Program-made: the position numbers and the translations under genes
Source of the DNA: Membranipora membranacea
Lineage: Eukaryota; Bryozoa; Gymnolaemata; Cheilostomatida; Membraniporidae
Assembly: GCA_914767715.1 (NCBI GenBank)
Contig: OU612073.1
Coordinates: 25,668,001 to 25,732,000, forward strand
DNA: 64,000 bases
Reading direction: 5' to 3'
Shown here: positions 26,301 through 38,300 of the stretch, one piece after another
Position numbering within the stretch: the first letter of the stretch is position 1
Layout of the letters: the number at the start of each line of letters is the position of its first letter
The notes under the pieces: model-generated
The model's input: the letters and a program-made list of their open reading frames with translations, nothing else
Told to the model about the DNA's origin: nothing
Databases searched by the model: none

Positions 26301-29300
26301 CCATTCCATTTTTCATCAATACCTAAAGAGCCTAAAAATTATTACCGTTAGAAATTTTTGATTTTCGACTTGTTGGAACTGATCTTACCCTAGATGTCCC
26401 ATTGATGTAAGAAGTTGGGCGAGCTTCAGCTTCAATAATGGCAATGGTCACATAAGCAGTCAGTGCCACATTGTTTGGGTTTCGTCCTAAACCTCCCTGC
26501 ATCAGTTTGTTGTGGACCATTCCAAGCTTGAAAAAAAAACAAGATATACATGGGTTTCTTTTCAGAATAATGGACTTTTTTCAGTTGATGACTGTTAGTA
26601 GTAAGCCTATGGGGGAATACCAAGTTGGGAGAGTAATTCAGTCACATGGTTCAACCTCAACATTGTGTTTGACAGAATTTTAGAAAAACAAATGGCAGTT
26701 GTGCTTGCATTCACTCTACATTATTCATGGACAGCGTTTTGCATATGATATTATTCTCTACCTGGGGGAAACATCCATCTATGCCTTGGTTGTTCCTGAA
26801 GAAGTTGATAGTCTGGCTTTGCAGAGTTGAATCAATGAATATAAAAGGTTTGGCTTGTGCAAAACTCTTCATCACAAAAGCTGAGAGCCATGTACTACCG
26901 ACATCATATCGGCTGTTGTGGTAACGATTTGGTCCAAATGCACTGAACGACCCGTCCCTGTGTCTGTAGTTTAATTCTCTCTGGTAACCTGTGTAACCAG
27001 AGACAATATAAATTACTTCAATATTTATATTCTATAATAGCACTCAAACATGATTTTTTATTAATATGAGCACCATTCATTTTTAATTAATTCAGAAGAT
27101 AATAATTATTGTTATAACATTGTCCAAATTAAAAATTGAAGAAATGTTAATTGGACAAGCAGGACCATCACACAATATTCAAGCAAGAACAGATCTCTGT
27201 TTTCTAAGTTTTCACACCTGACTTCATGAATCGGATTGCCTTCTCTCTGATACCGGTGCTGTCTTGCTTTGTGGCTTCGAGATACTTGAGTGCAAATATA
27301 TTCGGTGCAAAGTTGATCATATTCTGTTCCCCACAACCATAGGGCATCCTGAGAAGATTGTCTATATTATCTAGAGCCGGTCCTAAGATATCACCAACAA
27401 CTCCAACAATTACTGTGAAGGGAAACAATAGGCTTAGTCAGTCAAATATATACGCCTAATATCCACATATATGGTATATTATCTAGATCGGGTCTTAAGA
27501 TATCACCGACAACTCCAACAATTACTGTGAAGGGAAACAAAAGGCTTAGTCAGTGAAATATATACGCCTAATATACAGACATATGGTATATTATCCAATA
27601 TTTTAATACTCAGCAAAGAAAAAACAGTGACACCACAGATTCCTCATTGACCTCAAATATAATCATTTTTCTATCTTCTTACTTTAGGATTGCTTTTTGT
27701 CATCAGATTACACATCAATTATATGATTCATGTTTGATGTGCTATACATATTCTAACCCCATACCTCTGTCTGGACCGTTATTATTATGACCCCATACCT
27801 CTGTCTGACCCGTTATTATTATAACCCATACCTCTGTCTGACCCGTTATTATTATAACCCATACCTCTGTCTGACCCGTTATTATTATAACCCCATACCT
27901 CTGTCTGACCCGTTATTATTATAACCCCATACCTCAGTCTGACCCGTTATTATTATAACCCCATACCTCTGTCTGACCCGTTAATATTATAACCCATACC
28001 TCTGTCTGACCCGTTATTATTATAACCCATACCTCTGTCTGACCCGTTATTATTAGAACCCATACCTCTGTCTGATCCGTTCACGAGTACATTAGAAGAT
28101 GGTAGAGGCAGTGTGTAAGTCTCTCTGACACTTGTACTGACTACAAAAATAAAAATACAATCACATATATATAGTCTATAGTTTCAGCTAATGATCCAAC
28201 TTTAGAAAAATGAAGTTTGAGGAAACCTTTGCTACAAATATATTATTCTGAGCTCAATATTAATTGTTACTAGAATAGAGTTGCGTGGTCTTACCGTTTC
28301 CTGTACATATGAAGTCACTGACTGTATACTCTCTGGCGACTCCTTCAGGTTCGACAATAAGAGGTTTGATTACTGTATCACTCAGTGCAGTAATACTGCT
28401 CATGTTAGATCCTGGTGCACAGACTACTAAATCTACTACCTCAGCCTGTTAACAAGGAGAGTAAGATATAAGTTCATGTCGACAACAAACATAAACATCT
28501 GAGCTACAGAATGTAAGTAACTCAACAAAGTTATTATTTGATGATTTGTCGATTATGATATACTATATAATATACTTCCTTGTCTGTGAGACAATATATA
28601 CCGATGCTGTGGTTTGGTGCGTTTTCTTAGAAGTGCAGCATACAAATGGTACATCGAACAGTATATCAAACGCTATAGCAAACAGTATATCAAACGCTAT
28701 AGCAAACAGTATATCAAAAGCTATAGCAAACAGTATATCAAACGGCAAGGGAGAATGCCAGAAATTCTTTGATTGACTCACATTAACAGTGACATTAGTG
28801 GTTCCTATTCGGTTGAGAATGATTTCATATTCTTTTGTGACAGTTTCGCTGCCGCAAACACATACTGCTGAAACATTGCTGCCTACAGCTCCTGAAACAA
28901 CCTGGAAATCTTCTGATTCCAAAACAGAGAACTCGACCTGTAAAAGTGCCACTGATATGAAAGGAGGTTTTTATATTATGATTAAGCTGCGACACCTTGT
29001 ACATAGTGCACTATAATCGTATCTCTTGCATGTGACGGTACATTTAGCCTGACATTTTGATGGAATGGCAGGACTACCCGCATCAACATAAATGCTTACC
29101 GTGAGGCATTCAGATAAGTAATTAGATACTGTAACAGTGATAGGAATTATCTCTCCACGTATTGCTGAGTAAGGCAGATTGACTGAGACAAAGAAAGGCT
29201 GGAATGCAGTGATATGAATAGGAGTTGCGACTCCTAACCCATCTTCTTCGTTGTTACACATGGCATTTCCGACCCACTGTGTGATGGTATGAGGTAACTC

Positions 29301-32300
29301 TACTTCAAGACTTGCTTCACCCATAGAGCTGTTTACAATATGAAGAGGAGACACGTATATATTATGATGATTGGCCCGAAGTGAGTCGTGTATTGCCATA
29401 CAAGGTTATTTCAAACTGATTAGAAAGGAATTTTGAACTCACTTTGTTGACAAAATCACTGCATTTCGCACCATTGCAATACCTCCCGGAATGCACTGAG
29501 CTGGAGGGTTTAGTTCGCGCTGAGCTATGCGAGCTACAGCAGGCTGACATGGCTGAGCGGTTAGCATCAAAGACTACCATTGAAGTGGCCCAGTGTCAAA
29601 TCCCAGTGGTGGCAAGTTGTTTTTGATGTTTTCATCTCAGTTCTATGTATGGTAATGGATGCATATTATTTAGAGGGCGAGCCAAGAGGTGACAACTCAG
29701 CTCAATCTGAGAAGACCTCAAAATCCACATGGAATTATGGCGATTGTAAACTGAGAGTAGTGTTGAGGAACACTACGCAATTATATTTCAATTTGGGTCT
29801 TGCCCAAACACATCCTCACTGAGAAATGAACACGCACATCGTTCAATATTCTATTAAATAACGGGTTATCAATACTGAATAGATATAAATGTAGTCGCTG
29901 TTTTGGTCACAAGTAACAAATCATAATTTAGGATGGGAACTAGGTAAATTAAACAAAGCAAAGACCAATTTTATACCTGAGAGGCTTGCAATAGTCGTTG
30001 CCACTCGACTTTGAGACAGATTTTTAGTGTGTGATAGAACCACCAAGAGGCCTAGCACATTTTTCATGGATGGTTCCAACATATTTGGATGTTTTTACAT
30101 GGATACACCATTTTAGTTTTTTTATACCAATTCAGGAGTCCTCAACCGACTGTTTTGTTTGATACACAACGCATCAACAATGGCATACTAAATAAATCCG
30201 TAAATCTGTCTGATAACTCATATTATACTCATAACTCAAACTCACTCAGTATCGATAATATCAAAGAGCATAGTCTCTGGGAAATAATCCCGAACATCTA
30301 CTATCTGTAGTACAGGCGTAGCTTCTACAGCTGGAGCAATATTACCATCAATACCTACAGCGACAGCAGAAACTACAGTGACAGCAGAAACTACAGCAAC
30401 AGCAGAAACTACAGCAACAGCAGAAACTAGAGCGGCAGCAGTAACAATGTGTCTAAGTATATTTCATTATCAGTCAAATTCAAGTCACTTCAATTGTATT
30501 GACAAATTCAAGATATTGAATTCAATGACAGCAGTTTTGAATACAAAGTAGTCTGAACTACTTTGATAAGAACTAACAAAAATTTATTGTGTTTGGTGTG
30601 CATTAAATACCAATTATGAGACTTTCCTACCTCAATTAGAATTATTCACATCACTTTGATGGGCATTTTTGCGCAAACAGATTGTTCAGGTGAGGCAAAA
30701 CCTTTCTAAATAGTGCACTTTAGTCTGAGTCAGAATTTGTATTGTGTAACTCACTGACCTGCTGAACCCGACTGACCTGGTGCTCCTTCATTACCAGGCT
30801 GACCTGCAGGACCTGGTTGGCCTGGTTGGCCTGGTGCTCCCTGTGCTCCTGGTTGTCCATCAAATGCTGGTTGACCCGCAGCACCAGGTTGACCTGCAGC
30901 ACCAGGTTGACCTGCAGCACCAGGTTGACCTGCAGCACCAGGTTGACCTGCAGCACCTGCAGCACCAGGTTGACCTGCAGCACCAAATTGGCTTGGTGCT
31001 CCTGGCTGGCCTGCTTGTCCTGGCTGGCCTGCTTGTCCATCAAATCCCCAAAACCCTGTAATTTCAAAATTCCAACATAGGACATAGACTTGTTTGAATT
31101 GATCACATTGTCTAATGTTCTACCAGGGGTCATCACATCAGATGCAACATCATTTAACATATTATACTGTTTCTTTGTAAGGGCCAAGTATTAACTTGAC
31201 AGTATTGTTCATGGTATAGGCTAAGGTTAAACTTTGCAAGCATAGCCCTATTTTTGGATTATGACTAAAAGCGCAAGCTAATCACGTAGATGTATTCGGT
31301 TAATGAGAGTCAAATTCAGCTGTCCTTGATTATCAAAGAACATCACAACATTTCAAAAACATTGTGGTGTGCCTTGAGTGCCAGTTTTGTTTCATTTCAT
31401 TTATCTCATTATTTTGCTGAATTGTACTCACATCTTGGAGTAGTAGTAGTAGGTCTGAGGGCCACAAAGCGTCTTGTACATGGTGCCGTCTCTAACCTAA
31501 GATTTGATGCTACAGTGAGGCCACTCGTTTCAAACCATTTATGAGCATCCCGCCCGTAGTATTGGTGTGGATACTGCCAGTAGGATCTATAACCATCATA
31601 ATTAGGTGCATTGGGGTGTGTTCTCTCACAGTATGTGTTGGTGTTTCCAATTCCTCCGGAAATACTGTAAATAAGCCAAGATTGACATGAGATTTATGTA
31701 AGCCTTCAAATTTTAAAATCTGGTGATGGAAGATTGCACATTGGATTATTTTATTACAAATTAGCCAAATAACGATCTGACTTTGTTTAAAGTTTGATGA
31801 AAAATCCCTTCTCTCCCAAGCTTTTAGTTTTGCTCCATTAATAGGTTTGTTCACCAAACTTTACAGCGAGTTTCATTATGAAACTAAACCACATATACCT
31901 GTAAGTTGGCAGAAGATATTGTTCGAGGCGTTTAACCACAGAAGACAGGGTTGGATAATTCTGTCCTCCCTGTATGAATACGCTCTTATCGATAACACCG
32001 TATCCGCATGTTGAGTTTGCACTGGTGTTGAACGACAGCTGAACAATCTCACCTGGTAGTGCTTCTGTCTTACTAAATTTCAGGCTGACCTTAAATGTAA
32101 GAAAGTTCAAATTCACACAGCATAACCAGCAGATTGAACCAAAATAAAAAGAATTAGAAATTAATTATTGGTCATGTTGAAAAAAATTGTTTTCATTTAA
32201 CTCTTTGAAAAGCCAAAGTGTCACTTCTCAATTATACCTGAAGTTGAGCTGGAAATGTATTGCCAGTGATGGTTTTTGTGTTTTTTTTAAACGCATCTCA

Positions 32301-35300
32301 TTCTAAATTCTTTTACAAAAATACTATTTCGATTCAAACTACTATTTTCTATTTTATCTCAAAAGTAGGGTAATTCCTGAGGGTAATTCCTGAGGGTATA
32401 TCATTGTCTCCTTGTCACATTATTCACGTAGTAAAATGGGTTTAAAGACATTCAGTGTTCCCTTTCACTCCTCCCATCACTACATGTATAGTTTGAATAT
32501 TCTGAGTCTTGTTATGTTAGAATATGATATATTACCTTGTTCTCTGTGCAGTCAGGTATGGTGAGTTTGAGAGAATCTGAGACCACTTCACCATCAGGTC
32601 TCACATAATACACAATGAGACTACCACTAGGTGATATGTCTGATGTCACAGGAAAACTGACTGTGAAAGAGCCTTTGTGTGTAGCAGTCACTGGATTCAG
32701 ACCTGGGTTAAAGTCTAAAAAAATTTGAAACAATATTTTGGCATATTTGCTAATGTGTAACTGAGAGAATCAAATCTATTAACAGACCAACAAGATAAGG
32801 GTTGTTCGATCGATTCAGATACTTCATGCTGATTGATTTGCTACCAACTGCTATTTTGACTCAACGCCTACACTTCTTGGTGACCATTGAAGGACTGAAT
32901 CATTTGCAAATCACACAAGAGCGTATGCATCATAATTTTGAGCTTAAGGTCAAGTTTTTGTAAAAATAACCAAAACAGACTTGCAGCGAGTTTAAATGTT
33001 TTCAGTTGGTCTTATTGTGTTATCAGCTCAGTATTACTGATTAAGGAGCTCCATTAAATTAATTGATCACAAAATAACAGGAGGCCTGACATGAACCTAA
33101 ATTCATACCATCTGGTTTGTTTGGGTCTCCCAAAATGGGATTCCTCTCATCCTGTCCTGGTGGTCCAGGTGGTCCTTGTTCTCCTGCTGTTCCTGGTTGC
33201 CAATCAGCTCCTGGGGCACCCGCCTGTCCTGGTGGTCCTGCTGCTCTTGCCTGTCCTGGTTGTCCTGGTGCTCCTGTTGGTCTTGGAGAACTTGGCAGTG
33301 CAACACATGGAGGATCTAAGCAGAAGCAATAACACAACTAACTGGAAATGCTCATATCCCTCAGCTTTCTATTGACAAACAGATTTACATCTTCAAGGGT
33401 TTAACATAAATGAAATTATGTTAATTATAAAAAAAAAAACATCAGCACCGCTGTTAGAATCATAAATGAATATAATCAGAATCAGAGCTGCATACCTGTG
33501 CATACAGTTGTCCATGCGTGAGTGACGTCCCAGACAAAACTATCTGGGTCCCTTGTCCTTAATTGCGTGGTTATAGATACTGGCTGACGATATGTGGATG
33601 TTATATCTCCAACCCCTATCACCTGTGAATAAGGCACAATATTATCATACAACCCCTATCACCTGTGAATAAGGAGGCACAACGTAATCATACACAAACC
33701 CCTATCACCTGTGAATAAGGCACAATGTAATCATACACACACCCCTATCACCTGTGAATAAGGAGGCACAATGTAATCATACACAAACCCCTATCACCTG
33801 TGAATAAGGCACAATGTAATCATACACACACCCCTATCACCTGTGAATAAGGCACAATGTAATCATACACACACCCCTATCACCTGTGAATAAGGCACAA
33901 TGTAATCACACACACACCCCTATCACCTGTGAATAAGGCACAATGTAATCATACACACACCCCTATCACCTGTGAATAAGGCACAATGTAATCATACACA
34001 CACCCCTATCACCTGTGAATAAGGCACAACGTAATCATACACACACCCCTATCACCTGTGAATAAGGCACAATGTAATCATACACACACCCCTATCACCT
34101 GTGAATAAGGCACAATGTAATCATACACACACCCCTATCACCTGTGAATAAGGCACAACGTAATCATACACAAAGTAATATACTTATTTTTACCACCACC
34201 CAATATATCCAGCAGAAGATCAACTTTCTTTTCAAACTTTAAGCAGGTTTTGACTGTCTCAAATAATTATAATCAAACCTCGATATTATTTGGAGGTATG
34301 TGCATTTAGAAAACTGCTCTTTGTTGGTAAAAGTGGTTATCACACAATTAAGATTTCCCTATGTAAAATAATTGCGACTTTGAACAATTCCTATTTCCGC
34401 ATAAAATCCTCAATTAATTGGAAATACTGAGCATCAAACATTTGAGATACAAACAAAGGTGTACCAGTTTTATCAGCAGGAAGAGTGTTCTTCTACATTA
34501 GTATAATAATATCAGTTATACGCTTTGTTTATATTGTTTGTTGAAGATTACCTTGTAATATAAATCTACATCAGACGCAATGCTTGTACTGTACTGTACT
34601 CTGTAGGTGACATTTTCTCCACAGTTTAAAATATTTGATTTCTCAGGAAATATGTGCAGGAAAGACCCACTTGGAGAGTAGTAACCTTGGATATATAGGG
34701 AGTCGGATACTTCAATGGCTGTTTCATTCACCACCTTGGCCTACAATTCAACATAAACAAGATATGCAAATTTAAGCATTTTTTAACATAATAAAGTTAT
34801 TGGTATAACTGATCAATAAACAAAGAGAATCTCTGATTTAGCAATTTGTAAGGAACGCTTCATGCGAAGATGTTTTCTAGCTAATGGGGGTATAAGTGCA
34901 CTGAGGGTAACAACAATCAATCTAAATAAAGTTCCCGCCGTAAAACTTAGACCCATGTCTCCTGTGGCATCAATCGCTTATCAATGAATAGCCAATACTG
35001 AGTACCGATTGCATTGTTTCACATCCCTAAAAGAATTGGCTGATGGCTCTAATCTATAGTCTGCTACTCACTACTCTGAGTTGTGCACAAATTAACTGCA
35101 TTCCACCATTGCCACCACAGCCAATATGTTAGAGTTAATCACTCACATGGATGTTGATGTTCTTAGCAGCATATGGGGGTATAGTAACATAGATTACTCC
35201 GCTGCCATCAGACATATAATTCCTTGAGTAATCGTATGTTTGGTTGATGTAAGACTTTGGTACTCTGATATTAACGTGGACATCACTAGCAGGTCTATCA

Positions 35301-38300
35301 TCTGGAGTGGTCACCATAACCTGAGGAATATAACACACTTATATTAATGTGATCATTATGGACTGTAGGTGTTATTAGTCATGACTTTTAACAGGTGGCT
35401 GACAAAGAATTATTCTAATTTCTCTCTATGCAGAAGTATAGGAGATGATCTAGAAACCATCTAAATTTGCAGACTGAAGACAAACAGATAACTTACTTGA
35501 GCGTAATAGGGAAGGCCCTGCTTATATCCAACTGGACCCTTTATTTCTATCTTATACATGGCTTGTGTAAACTTCATCTCACTCTGAGCATTCACTGCTA
35601 ATCCTGTTAAATATACTTATATTATTATATGTGACGACTCATCAACAGATGACACTCCTGTTAAATATACTTATATTATTATATGTGACAACTCATCAAC
35701 AGATGACACTCCTGTTAAATATACTTATATTATTATATGTGACAACTCATCAACAGATGACACTCCTGTTAAATATACTTATAATATTATATGTGACGAC
35801 TCATCAACAGATGACACTCCTGTTAAATATACTTATATTATTATATGTGACAACTCATCAACAGATGACACTCCTGTTAAATATACTTATATTATTATAT
35901 GTGACAACTCATCAACAGATGACACTCCTGTTGAATATACTTATATTATTATATGTGACGACTCATCAGCAGATGACACATCGCACATCGCACAGAGATA
36001 GTAAGGCCGAATGGTTATGTCTGGTTAGTATTTTCCCATCTAGATTTTTCCACTTATAATATAATAAACACTTGGGGATGTTTTTGGGTGAGCCCCTGTT
36101 ACTGGTTACTTAAAATGTGCATATGGAGTTGTACATCTTATTATAAAGCATAGTAGGGTTGACGCACTAGGTTGACATTTTATTCTGACGCTTTAAGGCA
36201 CTTTTAGCGGTACTCAGTCAGATGTGCAGGCAGATAAGCCATCCAAGATAACGATACCCTGACCCCTTAGCTCTCACAATCAGGTGGCTCAACACTTCCC
36301 TAGTTGGGTGCTGGCTGTCCCTTTGCTAGTGATGTGAGGTTTGTGCCACCAAAGCATACATCAAAAATAAAATGAAAAATGAATAAGGAATAAGCAATTT
36401 AAAAGACAAAATTTGTCACCAGCTATATTGTACACCTATAACAAATTGATCTCACCTGTCGCATTAACTGTGACATTAGCATCAAATTTTACACTTGTTC
36501 TAGACCAGATGTTATACCTGTAATCCCAGCCTACTGTATCACTGTCTGCAGTTATGTTAATACATCCCTCAATCTATAAAGCAAAGACAGGGAATGGATG
36601 TGTCATTACGATTGTAATGGTGCTAATGATATAACTTAACTATTACTCCAAATAGAAGACATTATCTGATTTTGAGATTTGCTAGAAAGCCGTTCTCTCC
36701 AAGGATTTAGTGATCGAAACATAAAACTTATGAGCATAAATGTGAATCAATGACCAAGAAGTACACTGAATGAGCAGTGCACTTCTCACTCAGTGCACTA
36801 AATGAGCAGTGTACTGCTCATTTAGTGCACTGCTCACTCAATGCACTGCTCACTCAGTGAACTAAATGAGCTGTGTATTGCTCATTCAGTGCACTGAATG
36901 ATAAGTGCACTGAATGAGAAGTGCACTGAATGAGAAGGGCACTGAATGAGAAGTGCACTGCACTGGTAGATGGGATGTACTGATATACTTACAGGTGTAG
37001 GTGGGATGTACTGACAGAATGCTGACTTTGGGACAGATCTGTAAGTATATTTCTCATTTAGACACATCTTACCCTCCAATACACCCTTAACAGGTTGTCC
37101 ATATGTGTACCTGAATAAAACAATGTAATGTAGTAATACAATGAGCTGTCACCAACCCCCATATGTATAGCTGAATAAAACAATACAATGTAATAATACA
37201 ATGAGCTGTCTGCGACCCCCAGTAACATGCTGTGCCAGATCAACACTGAAATAATAATAATAATAATAATAATATATATAATAATTCTTTTGCTTAAAGT
37301 GAACTTGGAGACAAATGACACAGTTTCTGACAAATAGGTCAGCTATTGAATCCATAGCATTCTTGCAACATTGCATAACCAAGTAAATACAAAAATACTG
37401 TGGAAAATAACTGGTATGAAATATCAGTGTTGGTTGGCTATGACTTTGAGTACTGCAAACATCATATATCATCTATTGACTTACGTTGCGCAGATTTTGG
37501 CCCTTATGCTCTTATCTTTGAGGGTTGCATATCCCTGTGGCTTAATTGAGACCTCAAAAGTTGGCAGAACTAAAAAATTAAATAATATTTAAGTAGCATT
37601 CAACCCTGGCACCACTATAATGAATCAGCGTGCAATTTGCCTTCATGGATATGCAACATACTCTTCAATTTGGTTCTGCATCACAGGGCAGTCAACAACC
37701 CCTACACCCTAATGGCCGAAATATAATGAATTAAATTGGGAAGCTATATTTTGATTATAAACTCATAGAAATGTGTAAACAATTTTTATTGAAAGCAATA
37801 ATATTGTTTTGTAGACTATTTTATAACTGAGATGACTGTTTATGTATTTAGATTTCAACAAACACAAGATTTCTAAAAACAAATACATACAAATACAGAA
37901 ATTGACGTTGTCAAAAAATATAATTATTGCATGATCATATTGGGTGTTCTTGTTACTGTGGCAGAATGGTGGAAGAGAGTGTGTAATCGAAATAATTAAG
38001 ATTTTTAATACTTATTGAACATGCAAATTTAGAAGGAGTACACAATTACCACCAAATATCAAAATATAACTTTTATGGTTGTCTACTACTTTTTTTAATA
38101 GCATATTCAATATAAATTATCAATACTTGTTTAAAATCAAAATAACTCACGAGGCTGTGCCCAAATATGTAACCATAAAAAATTGCAAAATTTGGAATTG
38201 CAACAATTTTTATATTTTAGTAAGTATCAATAATTGATTCATCTTGACTACTTTATCAAATTAAAACAGAGCGGATACAGCTTTTTCAGTCTGAGATTAG

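Noticed and set aside
30780-31080. Plus-strand QVDLQH/TRLTCS repeats opposite exon 18
   Set aside because: Antisense shadow of the GAAGQP repeat.
33091-33375. Plus-strand Leu/Val- or Cys/Pro-rich frames opposite exon 14
   Set aside because: Shadow of the minus-strand collagen codons; only the minus frame joins the A2M-like exons in phase.
33610-34172. CRISPR-like array of ~43-bp repeats
   Set aside because: No spacers: the units are contiguous, and the gene context is a eukaryotic intron.
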